The notes under the pieces: model-generated | Database searches by the model: none | What the model saw: only the letters and a program-made list of their open reading frames with translations | What the model was told of the DNA's origin: nothing | DNA from: Prosopocoilus inquinatus | Lineage: Eukaryota > Arthropoda > Insecta > Coleoptera > Lucanidae | Reading direction: 5' to 3' | NCBI GenBank assembly: GCA_036172665.1 | Contig: CM069874.1 | Span: 49,086,707 to 49,150,706 of the forward strand | DNA: 64,000 nt | Position numbers and translations under genes: made by a program | Shown here: piece after piece, positions 11,679 to 22,748 of the stretch | Numbering within the stretch: position 1 is the first letter of the stretch | Layout: every line of letters begins with the position of its first letter

Positions 11679-12253
11679 GTGACATTAGATCAAATATGGC
11701 ACAATAAATTCAACTGTTTCCGATCAGATATAAGCTGTCGAAATTCAAGATAGTCCGTAATAATAAAACCGTAATACAAACCAAATAATAATTTTATTAT
11801 CCAAAATTTATTTCTTCTATTAATTATAAGGAGTGGACTTGATACTTGACACGGATAACTTCAAGTAAGGTGCAGGTTCGATCCTCACTCATTGTCAACG
11901 CATATGAGACATTGAAATTTCATGTCTCCGCGGTTAGTGTTCGGATTCATACTGAATACCAAAAGAATGTTGGGAAGGTGTTGAGAGCATCCTCTACATT
12001 TTACGCAAAAAATAGTCAAATGTTCTGATTTAACGATAAGAGAAACTTCAACTTATCACAATCATACTTAACTATAAATATATCTCAACAAAGAAACAAA
12101 TTTTCACAAAAAAAATTAAGAAAAGTTATTTGAAGGGCCATACATTTTTAATAAAACAAGTGCACTTAGAGAAATTGAACTAGATCAGTTTATTTTGACC
12201 CAAAAAAGAGCCTAACATTGAAGTATAGACAACTCTTTACTGCACACCCGATA
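11679..12253 (+). other. 3' flank of gene 1
   Basis: AATAAA at 11703-11708 and a second candidate near 11761. A tRNA-like T-loop sequence (GCAGGTTCGATCC) lies near 11873, but I could not find a convincing partner A box. Nothing else seen. Confidence 0.5.
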
Positions 12254-13853
12254 TACAGGCTGTTTCACTTAAAGCGGCATACTTCATATCTTTCTAGATA
12301 CTCATTTTACAAAACAACGTTTCAAATGAAAGTTACTTGGTATCATGTGCAGTATATTTTGAAATTAATTTGGTGAATGCAGAGTGTTCCGTTCGGTCTG
12401 GGCGTTATATTACTTCGGTATTATAAACGGAACACCCTATATATTTTTACATTTTCGGATTTCGAACACAGAGGGTCAAACCGAAACCTTTTTCGCGTTA
12501 TTTAAGTTTTTTAAAAAGTTGTTGCGGAATGCCATATATATTTTACTATTAGCGGATGCGTTATTTAATTCTCTTTTCATCCGTATCTGTCGTTAATAGT
12601 TTTTTTCAGTATTTACATTTTTCTTTACCATTTTTAAAAATACACCAAATATTGTGACATTTGCTAGTTGCCATAGTTACGGGAGCAAACTGTGGATGTG
12701 TTTACCTTTACCCTAATATTATTAAGTATTATTATTATTACGCGACATTAGAAAAGTTTAAATTAGTCTTTAAGAAGGTCTCTTGCGTAAGAAATCATGT
12801 CTTCTTAAGTATGGATTTTAATCTTGTCACGGATATCCAAGCTAACGAGCCCTAAAAAAAGCTTATATTGCTGTCAATAGATGCATGTGGATACAATAAT
12901 ACATTGGGACATTTTTAAACGAATTCGTTGTTTTTGAAACCCTAGAAAGAAATTGCATGCGGTCAAATAAAGGCAATGAACAGGCCAACTGACTAATCCT
13001 CCTCCACCATCCATTCATTCGTTTAAAAATGTTCTAACTGCTGAAGGACGACTTGTTGTATCCAATATATCTACTGACAGCAATAGAAGTTTCTCCTTAG
13101 GGTTCATTGGTTTGGATATCTATGGCAAGATTAACATCTGTACCTCATGTCTTCTTACGTATGAGTCCTTCTTAACGACTATTTTAACTTTTTGAATTTC
13201 ATATGATACTTAATAATAATGTAGGGTAAAGATAAACAAACAACTTGTTTGCTCTATACTCAGAGCAACTAGCAAACCTTACAATATTTCGTGTATTTTT
13301 TAAAATCTTAAAGAGAAATGTAAATATTGAAAAAACTGTAACTACAAATATCGGCAACCCCGTATTATTTAAAAGAGAATTAAATAATGCACCTACTAAT
13401 GGTAAAAGATATATAGCATTCCACTAAAAAAAATAGTTATCGTAATTTGAATATTCTGAAGTTCATTAATTTTTTTGTAAGAACTTATGTTGCTGGAATT
13501 TTTTGTTGACAGTGTAACTGAAAAGCGTTTCAACACGAAACTTTTGTAAAAAGAAAACAAGTTTCTAACGTAATTTGTTCCGAAGATATTAGCATTTGTT
13601 TGAGGTACTGCAAGAGCAATATTTTTTTTAAAAGTTGAATAACGCGAAAACGATTTAGATTAGACCCCATGTATGTACACGAAGTCACAATAAAATTCAG
13701 TCTAGAACCCGAAAATGTAAAAATATATAAGGTATTCTGTTTAAAATAACGAATTGACCTAATGCCCAGGCTAAAAGAAACACTCTGTATACATCAAACT
13801 AATTTTAAAACATGCTCCTCATGATACAGTGAAACTTTCATTTGAAACAAGAT
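12254..13853. mobile_element. Large foldback element, copy A
   Basis: Starts with TACAGGCTGTTTCACTT at 12254. The sequence to about 12900 is largely mirrored in reverse complement by 13020 to about 13850. Mirrored landmarks are TAAACGGAACACCC/TAAACAGAATACC, GTTATTTAAG/GTTGAATAACGCG and GTCTTCTTAAG/GTCTTCTTACG. The right end has lost its outer part or diverged at about 13853. No transposase is encoded. It is the same family as the interrupted copy at 58032-62570. Confidence 0.7.
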
Positions 13854-14056
13854 TGATTTTCAATTCAATGGTCATTTTCAGTCAAACGAACATAATTCGT
13901 CAATTCAGATTAAAAAAAATGATTCGCAATTTATCGTATTAGTGTCGTATTAAAAAAAAATTAAGAAGTTAAAGATGGGACGAAAAATCTGCCCTACTGG
14001 AAACGAAACGAATCGAAACGTGTTATAGGTAGTTAAGCAAAAATTTTAGTATTGTT

Positions 14057-14299
14057 TATAATAAAAACGAATAAAATAGCGACATCTTACTATCGCTTTT
14101 TGACCTAACATTCATTCTTACATCGCATTTGCGAATAAATTGGGCAAGTCGTTTTTGGTCTGCAGTGGGAATGTCGAGCTACGTTTCTGCTGAAGAAGCC
14201 CCAAGCAGGGCTGAAACAGCTGTCCAGAGGCTGCTCGAGGTTCTCACTGCAATCAAAAACGATTTGCACAAAAAATTTTTCTAAAATATAATAAAAACG
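14057..14299 (+). mobile_element. Single retrozyme insertion with 13-bp target duplication and 5' inversion
   Basis: A partial copy of the 312-bp hammerhead repeat occupies 14070-14286. It is flanked by the exact 13-bp direct repeat TATAATAAAAACG at 14057-14069 and 14287-14299. The first 40 bp or so (from AAAATAGCGACATC to CTAACATT) are inverted relative to the rest. The remainder runs in plus orientation to the family's usual 3' end (AAAATTTTTCTAAAA). A terminal inversion of this kind resembles twin priming in target-primed reverse transcription. Confidence 0.85.
14184..14230 (+). ncRNA. Type I hammerhead ribozyme, single copy
   Basis: CTGAAGA at 14190-14196, stem II AGCCC/GGGCT with a 6-nt loop, GAAA, then a minimal stem III (C-AGCT-G) and TC. 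Predicted cleavage is after 14224. CAGAGG pairs with TTTCTG in stem I. Confidence 0.82.
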
Positions 14300-14371
14300 T
14301 ATACCAGAGAAAAATAATTGACTTTTTGAGTTGAGTTCAGGTTCAGGTTTGTAGCTGAAAAACAAGAAAAG

Positions 14372-14415
14372 AAAATCGATTAATATTGAATTAGTATTCA
14401 ATATTAATCGATTTT
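14372..14415. repeat. Perfect 20-bp-arm hairpin
   Basis: Arms 14372-14391 and 14396-14415 are exact reverse complements separated by TAGT. There is no T-tract context; it is probably a small foldback relic. Confidence 0.9.
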
Positions 14416-14738
14416 CGCGCCTAATTAGTTTTAGGCCTCTATTGGTGCAACTGTTTCCTATTTATATCAAGAAATATTTAGGCACATATCACAGACAAAT
14501 AAGATTTTCCTAGGCAAATAGTTTTTACCTGGGCTCTTAACATCTGTTTTATATTTATAGACTATTTTCCTGAGCAAAAAGTATTTGACTGAACCGTTGT
14601 TGGGCAAATATTTTATTTACCACGGAATAAAATTATGAACTTATGTACCGCATATTCCTTTTGAAAAGTAAATTATAAGATGTTTGTGAATTTTACTGCT
14701 AGAAGACGTGGAATTGGTTCTCACAGCAAGACAACCCC

Positions 14739-15510
14739 TTGACAAGATCGCTTGATACTTATAAACACCAGGCAGCATCCGTTTGCAACTGCTCAGTATC
14801 ACTAAGATGTTCCTCGGGTGTACGCATTTCGTACCAAACTATTCAAAACAAGTTTTTGGAAGTAGGGCTAGCTTACTGTAGGCCTTTGAGATATCCAGGG
14901 AGAACAGCAGATCATGGTAGGCAACTTAGAGAATGGGCAAGTGTGAGACTGCAGAGGGCAACACCTTGGAAAGATATGCTTTTTACGGATGAATCTCGAT
15001 TCTGTCCGAATAATGATAGTAAACGCCTTAGGGTATATCGCAAACCCAATAAACGCAATTTATTTCAGGTACAAACTTCTCGCAGTATCCTATGGTAGAT
15101 GGAGTATTATGGTATGAGGAGAAATGTATCTGGTGTGCTTAATGGGACAGGATATAATTATATACCATATCCTTCGTCCTTGCAACGCCGCTTAAGAAGA
15201 AAGCGTCATATTTGCAGACGATATGGCGCCAGGATAACTCCTGATGCTCGCGCGACCAAGAAATTCTTCATTGTACCCCTCCAACCATTCTCTCCTAATC
15301 TTAACCCCGTCGAACACATATGGGACCGTTCCAAAGGCGACTAGATGGTAATATTCTATGATCTGCTACAGCGGAGCAATTAAGAAATTTGCTGCCACTA
15401 CTGTAGCAAGAAATTCCTCAAGAATCAATAGACAATTTCATTCGCAGTATGCCATAAAGGTGTAAAGCGCTGTTATTGACGCGTAAGGGTGGTCAACAAG
15501 ATACTAGAAA
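14739..15510 (+). pseudogene. Tc1-like transposase, decayed
   Basis: An IS630/Tc1-family DDE transposase in pieces. An HTH-like part (YQTIQNKFLEVGL) precedes the first Asp motif MLFTDESRF at about 14970-15002. The second catalytic region survives weakly, out of frame, near 15215-15235. The third appears as SPNLNPVEHIWD (15292-15327). The C-terminal signature continues out of frame to about 15510 as IPQESIDNFI, then RCKALL and GGQQDT. Stops at about 15096 and 15342 plus frame changes make it non-functional. The intact family moves by cut and paste at TA sites. Confidence 0.8.
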
Positions 15511-15711
15511 TGAAAAAGTTGAGGCTGTCTACAAAATTAACCTTTAATTCTGTTAATTAATACATATTAAAAGTTGTTCGAAAAAAATGTCGTTTCTCTT
15601 CTTTATCAACTAATTCTTACTTCGAGGGTATCGAGATATTATTTTTTATTTGCAAATTGAAGAATATACTTCCCTAAACAATATACTACGTTACTGTTAA
15701 CCTGTACTTAA

Positions 15712-16419
15712 TTGTGTGTTCTTACAAAGAATAACCAAAAAGGAGGAATTCTTGAATTGTTGTTGTACGAGTTTATGAAGCAGCACAAGTGGCTTAGAAT
15801 ATCTGTGAAGAAGAAGACGACAAAAGCAGAGTCTCTTAATATAAGACATGCCCAAGGTGAATTTACAAAATTCATAAATGGCGATATTACTCTTCGAAGA
15901 AGTCGTACCTCGGGTTGCCCTTTAAAGATTAACCAGTTTTTTTTTGCAATTTATGAAAGAAAGTCCGATTACTTACCACTCAGATTAACACTTAAGGGGT
16001 CATAGTACGATTATTAAACGTTCTACATAAATGTCACATAACAAACGAACCTAAACACCTTAAACATTTGTACTAAATTACTCCAAAATCTCCGCAACAA
16101 TCGTTTCCTGTGACAAATCATGATTTATGAAAAAATATAGATTTTTTTAAGAATCTCTACTGGTATAGACAGTGGCCTAATCCTCTAGTGTCAGTTTCAG
16201 TCGTTTACAAAGATCGTTTTGGAAGATAAGAGATGCTCAGTGTTTGGTGGAATATCTTTGGCGAGATCCATTTTGAACTTATTTCAGTCTATTGTGCTCA
16301 ATTTAAAATTTACCAAAGTACACGAAATTTTACGTTTAGGGTACGTCGCATTAGTAAATATAAATCACATGATCCACCACCAGGATAATACAAAACCGCA
16401 TAATACAATGAGTGCATAA
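15712..16419 (+). pseudogene. mariner-type transposase, decayed
   Basis: The N-terminal part (15712-16005) has the mariner HTH-region pattern LLYEF, then EFTKFINGDITLRRSRTSGCP. A second piece (16219-16419) ends in IHHQDNTKPH, the mariner motif carrying the second catalytic Asp. The stretch between is out of frame, and the third catalytic residue lies beyond the break. A MITE with perfect terminal repeats abuts the end at 16422. Confidence 0.6.
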
Positions 16420-16421
16420 TG

Positions 16422-16613
16422 GTGTTCAGTCCAAATTTACTGTGATGAGAAAACAATAATATCTTTCTCTAGATTTTTATTTTAAGTAATTATTGGCTTC
16501 AGGAGGCTTCAGATATCTTTATCTGAAAGAATTTGACGCCTATACTTCACTTAACATAAAAATTTAGAAAATTATTTGTTGTTTTCTCATCACAGTAAAT
16601 TTGGACTGAACAC
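16422..16613. mobile_element. 192-bp MITE with ~35-bp perfect terminal inverted repeats
   Basis: The left end begins GTGTTCAGTCCAAATTTACT and the right end is its exact reverse complement over about 35 bp. It is non-coding. Placement right after the mariner relic suggests a mariner/Tc1 derivative, but no clear target duplication is visible. Confidence 0.8.
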
Positions 16614-16657
16614 GATAATCGTAATTATGTTACATATCTTTGTTAAATCAGTTAACC

Positions 16658-17101
16658 CAGCGTTTCCTAAACTTTTAGGTTTTGCCTCTTTTAAGCTGTG
16701 TTATGAATGATTCACGCCTCCCCTCCCCCGTCAAATCTCAAACTTGAACACTGATGCTAAATGATTTTCTAAGCCTTCCATAGTATTTTTTAGATATTTG
16801 AGATTCCTATTACATTTCAGAACTGACGACTGTTTTAATTCCAGAAACAAGAAATTTTTGTGCTTTACCATGAAACTGTCCAAATAAATATTTACAAGAT
16901 TATTCCTAGCATTTCAAAATTAAGATACGAATCTCCTTAGTTTTCATAAATTTCAATTTCGGTGCCAACCGTTGACAATTAATGACATCCAAATTGCGCA
17001 ATTTGCGTTCAATTTTTTTTAAATATTGCTGCGCCCCCCTTTGAAGGCTTCCGCGCTCCCCTCCCCATGATGACGCGCCCTACAGTTTGGGAAACGCTCT
17101 G
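16658..17101. mobile_element. hAT-type MITE with 8-bp target duplication
   Basis: The left end is CAGCGTTTCCTAAACTTTTAG and the right end reads, reversed, CAGAGCGTTTCCCAAACT. It is flanked by the exact 8-bp repeat AGTTAACC (16650-16657 and 17102-17109). An 8-bp duplication and CAG-starting ends are hAT hallmarks. The 444-bp interior is non-coding. Confidence 0.85.
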
Positions 17102-17397
17102 AGTTAACCTGTATCTGCAATTGTTTTCGAGCGGCCGTGCCTCCTTCGATTTTTTTTAATTACATAGTATATTTCTAATGATGAATTTTGATTTTTTTTC
17201 TGTCTTCTGATTCAGAGTTTTGCCGCCTTACATAACAAAAATTCTCCGAAAGAAAACAAAAACTTTTCCATTGCAGTAAGCCACGGATTATAGTGCGAAA
17301 GTGATTTTATTCCTTGGATATCATTTTCTAGGGGATGTTCGTACAATTTTAAGGGGTTCTTTACTAATTTTATAATCTGTGTTTTAATAGATATGTT

Positions 17398-17712
17398 TTG
17401 TCTCTTAACAAGCAAACAATAATCCTTAATTGTCTATATCAACAGACAGAGTGTGTAGGAGACTTTAGAATCACTAAACTTAAAGGATATAGTTTTTACT
17501 TAAAAAGTAGGTATTTGTTAGTCATTAATATGCATTATCCTCGTGAAGAATTAGTAGATGTGATATTTATCAGTGAAGAGTGCCGAATGGATAGTGTTTT
17601 TGCTATTTTTGCATTTTTCGTTAAAAGAGCGAGGAATTGTATTACTGAAGAAGGTCGTAAAATTGAACATTTATTTAACAGAATCTTTTTTGCTAAGTGT
17701 TATTCCGTATGA
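17398..17712 (+). pseudogene. Possible transposon HTH-domain fragment
   Basis: A 104-codon open frame containing YPREELVDVIFISEECRMDS, which resembles the helix-turn-helix domain found at the N-terminus of some insect Tc1/mariner-type transposases. The similarity is short and no DDE part follows. A second unrecognised open stretch lies at 17733-18113. Confidence 0.3.
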
Positions 17713-18840
17713 TAATTTAGAAATTTGTTAAAGTGGTCTTGTTTATTAACAGGGAAAAGAATTCAGGCCCTATGTCGGATGCTTTTTACGTCGAATATAT
17801 TCTTTACTCCCACCACCATCCCGCCGCTCCGAACAAGTGGCCCAAATTCTTTTCCCTATTTATTAACTTTGTTGGAATGAAGGTAATTTTCAAAAAATCA
17901 CAAAGAATTCACAAATTTACAACCGAAATACAGATACTACAGTTAGTTAGAAACACCCTGTGTGGTCAGCTATTTCGTCATAGGGTAGGTTTTAGTTCTA
18001 GTACCTACATGATTATTGTTTCCGATCATTATTTGTTAAAACATTCCAGACATGTGAAATTTGCGCACCGTATCCATATTACTGCGATGGAAAAGTTTTT
18101 GGTGTTTTTCTGAAACTAAGCTGAAGCTAAACTCTTACACCATCAGAAAGAGAAAGAAATTTGCTATAAAAATTCATTATTAGAAACGTACCATGTAATT
18201 AAAAAAAATGGTATAGTCCTTGACATGTCAAACAATTCTTCTTCTCACAAGGAAGTTATTGCAGAAATGCAGATATATGACTCACCCGTTATGTTTGAGT
18301 TGGTTTACGGTAAATTTTATATTGAAGAGAATTATTAAAATTAGTAATAATTATGTCTAAATAATTGATTGAGTTGTTAATTTCTTTTTCTGACGTAAAT
18401 TTGATGTTCTGATATGAAGAACGTTTTATTACGTACTACATTAGAACATACCGGTGGGGTAAAAGTGCCCGCAAATAATATGAAGATAAGAACACGAAAT
18501 TCGTTCTTGTTACTCAATTATTTCATATATTTCAGAGTGATTATTTCGATGCGTTCCGAAACTTTGTGCTTTTTTGTAGCACGGTACACATTCATTAAAA
18601 TAATAGTTTGCGACAACGCCTTTTCCGTTACGTTAGACGGCTATTTTTGCTTTTAATACAATGCAATGTAATATTATGAAAAGTTCGTTTGCGGTTATCA
18701 TCGAAAATAAATTACGTTATAAACGTCTTGTGGTTAGGAAGTGACCGTTGGTGAAGGAATTGTCAGCGTGACAGACAGGTCGTCTAATTTGAAGTTGCGA
18801 GCTGATCGGTATTGAAAATCTGAATAACTTTGTGACTTTT
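17713..18840. other. No gene recognised
   Basis: Contains an unrecognised 126-codon plus ORF (17733-18113) and a short one at 18414-18656. No motif, splice pattern or repeat supports either. Confidence 0.4.
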
Positions 18841-19282
18841 ACAATAATATTATTATTAATTGTATTGTTATCATTCATAACGTTAATAAATTTTAATAAA
18901 ATTTTAAATAACATTTGTTTATAACCTAAATATGTTCAGAGAATATGAAGCAAATAAAAAAGACTTTTTAAAAACGAGCTAAAAGGGTAATTTATTGACT
19001 TACTTGACGTTTCGCAAATAAATTATTATTTGCGACAATGATAATAAATTATTATTTGCGACACGTCAAGTAAGTCAATAAATTACCCTTTTAGCTCGTT
19101 TTTAAAAAGTTTTTTTTATTTGCTTCATATTCTCTGAACATATTTAGGTTATAAACAAATGTTATTTAAAATTTTATTAAAATTTATTAACGTTATGAAT
19201 GATAACAATACAATTAATAATAATATTATTTTAGAAAAATTTTGTGCAAATCGTTTTTGATTGCAGTGAGAACCTCGAGCAG

Positions 19283-19329
19283 CCTCTGGACAGCTGTTTC
19301 AGCCCTGCTTGGGGCTTCTTCAGCAGAAA
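19283..19329 (-). ncRNA. Type I hammerhead ribozyme
   Basis: Same core as the array units, on the minus strand; predicted cleavage between 19289 and 19288. It lies in the inverted 5' part of the composite element. Confidence 0.82.
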
Positions 19330-19641
19330 CGTAGCTCGACATTCCCACTGCAGACCAAAAACGACTTGCCCAATTTATTCGCAATTGCGATGTAAGAATC
19401 AAAAACGATTTGCACAAAATTTTTCTAAAATCTTTCATTATGCTTTGACAGCAAGCATGGCCGCCTTGCATGGGGGACTCATTAGGAGCAAATCCCGCTT
19501 CAATTTGTCTATCCTACTGCAATGTTAGGTCAAAAAGCGATAGTAAGATGTCGCTATTTTATATGTTCATCATTCTTACATCGCAATTGCGAATAAATTG
19601 GGCAAGTCGTTTTTGGTCTGCAGTGGGAATGTCGAACTACG

Positions 19642-19688
19642 TTTCTGCTGAAGAAGCCCCAAGCAGGGCTGAAACAGCTGTCCAGAGG
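19642..19688 (+). ncRNA. Type I hammerhead ribozyme
   Basis: CTGAAGA at 19648-19654, with stem II, GAAA and minimal stem III all intact; predicted cleavage after 19682. An outer stem I change (GTCGAAC instead of GTCGAGC) weakens one distal pair only. Confidence 0.82.
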
Positions 19689-20035
19689 CTGCTCGAGGTT
19701 CTCACTGCAATCAAAAACGATTTGCACAAAATTTTTCTAAAATAATATTATTATTAATTGTATTTTTATCATTCATAACGTTAATAAATTTTAATAAAAT
19801 TTTAAATAACATTTGTTTATAACCTAAATATGTTCAGAGAATATGAAGCAAATAAAAAAAAACTTTTTAAAAACGAGCTAAAAGGGTAATTTATTGACTT
19901 ACTTGACGTGTCGCAAATAATAATTTATTATCATTGTCGCAAATAATAATTTATTTGCGAAACGTCAAGTAAGTCAATAAATTACCCTTTTAGCTCGTTT
20001 TTAAAAAGTTTTTTTTATTTGTTTCATATTCTCTG

Positions 20036-21656
20036 CGATTCTCGCGAGCAAGAACTACCCAAAAATTAACTAAGTATGTTCGGGAACTACGTCGACTAAA
20101 GTCGACTATGCACGCCTACAAATTCCGTAAAAATTTTCTGATTGGCTCCCTTATTTTAAAAAATAGCGTTTGGAATTTAGCTGTACGGAATAATTTTTCT
20201 GTAATACTGACGAAATTATCAAGCGATAGCGAAACGTTGAGTATTCCTTTCGATTTTACAGTGTCCACATAAAGTATAAAAACTATTTCTCACATATTTG
20301 TACGCTTTTGTTATACTCCCATTTTATATTTTTTTTCGTAACTTCCCATGACTTGTAATTGAGGAAAAGGAGCGGGACGGGTGATCTGAAACAGTTGCAT
20401 AAGTAGAGAATTTCTTATTAGAGTTTGACAGAATCGGCCATCTTTCAGCAAGAAATGTCCCGTCAGTATCAAATTAACAATACTTTCTGACCTTGCTTGC
20501 TCTTTCAAAGTCAAATTTCAGCAAGAAATGTATCGTTAGTGTCACGTGTGTCATGTTGACAATATTATCTAACCTTGCTTGCTTATTTTCAATGTCAAAT
20601 TCTAATGTTGACGCCAAACTGCACTTCCATTCTTTCTTATGATTGGCTGAAGTACATTTTGCTGAAATATGGCGGAACCAATTAAACATACACGCCATTC
20701 TTCCGGACCCCTGCTAGAGGGTCTCTAAGTATACGGATCAGAATTAGAGTTGTTTTCGAATTTTTGTTTATACTGAGTTTGTTGAGAGCCATCACAATCT
20801 CATATGGTGATTAATTCTAATGAACCTGAAGTCTGTAAAATATAAGATTGCATGTGTGTGTTAATGAACGACATAGCTGGCTGACATGACTGACTAATTA
20901 AATACTGTTTAGTCAGAATCGGACTCACTTCCACTTTGAATATTTGGAAAATTTCTTTGCTTGATAGATGACCATCGTGGTAGAAAAAAAAAACCCTCTG
21001 ATGTTACATAATGATGTTCCGATCCTTGTGAACGTTTTCTCTTTTCCAATTTCATCACAGGAACCCCACAAGTAGTATTTTCTTTTCCTCCGAACCTTCA
21101 CTCTCACAAAATATTGAAACGAGTTTCTTTTTTTTCAAATTTCTGTTTGAATTATGAAAAGATTCCAATCCAATCCAATACCTACCGGCTGTTTTTCAAT
21201 TCAATTGAGTACCTAAAAATTCTGCATTGAAATTTTTGTGTTCCATTTTCTACGTTGCACAGAATGTAATGTTACGAATTTGGGGATTCACAAGTTACAG
21301 TCGTTAAATTTCAGAACACTTTAATTATAAGCTGTCGATTTTCACAATTAATAACACAGTAGTGATGAGCTTGTCTATCAAATAACACTTTTACAAAATG
21401 TACTTTCTATTTATTCGAGCTACGAACCCTTCGCTGGCTATCTTAATAACTAACTACTACTGGCGGATCGTACGGCTTATATAGCAGAGCCCTCTGTTGC
21501 TCGCACATACTAGCATGATCGAGTAGTCTTCGATCATGTTCTGTGACGCAAGGTGGCGTATTGATGCTAAAAATAGATCTGTTTGCGCATCACTGCTGTA
21601 ACAGTAAGATAGCCTCGCATGTACTACAGTTAATTTCAAAAATACCGAGTACAGTT
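20036..21656. other. No gene; PLE-like end motif and short duplications
   Basis: At 20207-20280 there is a CTGACGA - hairpin (TATC/GATA) - GAAACGTTGAG - CAGTGTCC motif like those at 28838-28915 and 37475-37545. At 20435-20600 there is a diverged direct repeat of about 80 bp (TTTCAGCAAGAAATGT recurs). From TGTTACGAATTT near 21270, the AT-rich stretch with a TATATAG box at 21478 could be a solo LTR remnant, but I could not fix its other end. Confidence 0.4.
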
Positions 21657-21897
21657 TGTAGGGATCACACAGAAACCTCGTGCGTTCCTTAGCGGTAGGA
21701 AATCGCCCGGCAACCAGCCCCGGCCTTGCCTGAGAATTCCCGGAAGATCCCTTAATGCGGATCCTATAGAATTCCTCGGTATGCTAAAAATCTTACTTCT
21801 CTTGTTGCCGTTGTTTCAATCAGACGTGTGCGGATTGTAAATAAAAATTATTGTTAAGCAAAGTAGTTGTGTTTGTAGTTTTTCCGTTACACCCACA
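21657..21897 (+). repeat. 5' LTR of the gypsy element
   Basis: 241 bp, TG...CA ends, matching the 3' LTR at 25906-26146. Confidence 0.93.
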
Positions 21898-21901
21898 TAA
21901 T

Positions 21902-21919
21902 TGGTGACCCCGACGTGAT
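21902..21919 (+). promoter_or_regulatory. Primer-binding site of the gypsy element
   Basis: TGGTGACCCCGACGTGAT begins 4 nt after the 5' LTR. TGG plus an acceptor-stem-like sequence fits a tRNA 3' end. I do not assign the tRNA. Confidence 0.7.
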
Positions 21920-22019
21920 CGGTCGTAGCATGAGAAATTAATGTGATTCGGTGATATGAGTTTGGGACAGCTACAGGTACCGTAAACATTTTTATTATTA
22001 TTCGTGCACAATAGAACGC

Positions 22020-22704
22020 GTGAGGTGCAAACCGGGCAGAAGTGCGATTAGAAAGCGACCTAATAAATTCGAAATGAATTCCGAAATCAGTGGTGGTTCG
22101 TCAGATGCCCCATCAGTGAATCGCGTTGCGGTGAAGATACCCGTTTTTATTCCTAGAGACCCGGAGTTGTGGTTCTACATGCTTGAGAGCAGTTTTGACA
22201 CCGCCGGAATAACTCAGGACGTGACAAATTTCGGGTACGCGTTGAGTGGTCTCGACCAGCGTTACGCGTTAGAAGACGAGAGAGCAAAATACGCGTCGGT
22301 TATTAGAAGACGAGACACTAGGGGACAGAAAACCCACGCAGTTCTTGCGCCATTTGCGAAGTCTGGCCGGATATGAGTTTTCGGACAATGTGCTTCAAAC
22401 GTTGTGGTTGAGTCGACTGCCCAAGCACATCCAAGGTATTTTAGCGGCACACCGAGACCTAACGTTGGAAAAACAGGCTGACATAGCCGACTCGGTGACC
22501 GAAGCGTACGTAGAAGTTGGAAGAATTGCCGAGACTACAGCTACGCCCGTGTTGGACCGGCGAGTAACTCTACTAAAAGGTACATTAGCGAAGGCACTTG
22601 AAGAATTAGCAGCCATGAAACTGGACCAGTCCACACGTAATCACGCCTATAGGAACCGTTCACGATCGCGTAATCGCTCCCAATCACGACAACGTGGTGA
22701 TTAG
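22020..22704 (+). pseudogene. Gypsy gag, frameshifted
   Basis: Two overlapping frames make up the capsid-like protein: 22020-22376 (VAVKIPVFIPRDPELWFYMLE) and 22345-22704. The second includes LSRLPKHIQGILAA and a basic RNRSRSRNRSQSRQR tail that could bind RNA. PELWF and the LPxxI helix region are typical of gypsy Gag. The reading frame changes between about 22280 and 22376. No CCHC knuckle is visible. Confidence 0.8.
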
Positions 22705-22748
22705 AGCGTGTGTTGGTACCACGACCGATTTGGCAACAAGGCGAATAA

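Larger units (their letters stand above)
18841..20035. mobile_element. Composite: AT-rich palindrome, inverted retrozyme pair, second palindrome
   Basis: Palindrome 1 has arms 18841-19010 and 19060-19233, with the landmark AAAACGAGCTAAAAGGG mirrored. Next comes a retrozyme copy in minus orientation (19234 to about 19395), then retrozyme in plus orientation (to 19741). A second copy of the palindrome follows (19742-20035), missing its last ~110 bp. The retrozyme part runs from ATTTTAGAAAAATTTT to AAAATTTTTCTAAAAT, so its 3' end matches that of the solitary insertions. Confidence 0.75.

Noticed and set aside
11873..11890. tRNA gene or SINE from GGTTCGATCC
   Set aside because: Only the T-loop matches; no acceptor stem or A box at the right distance.
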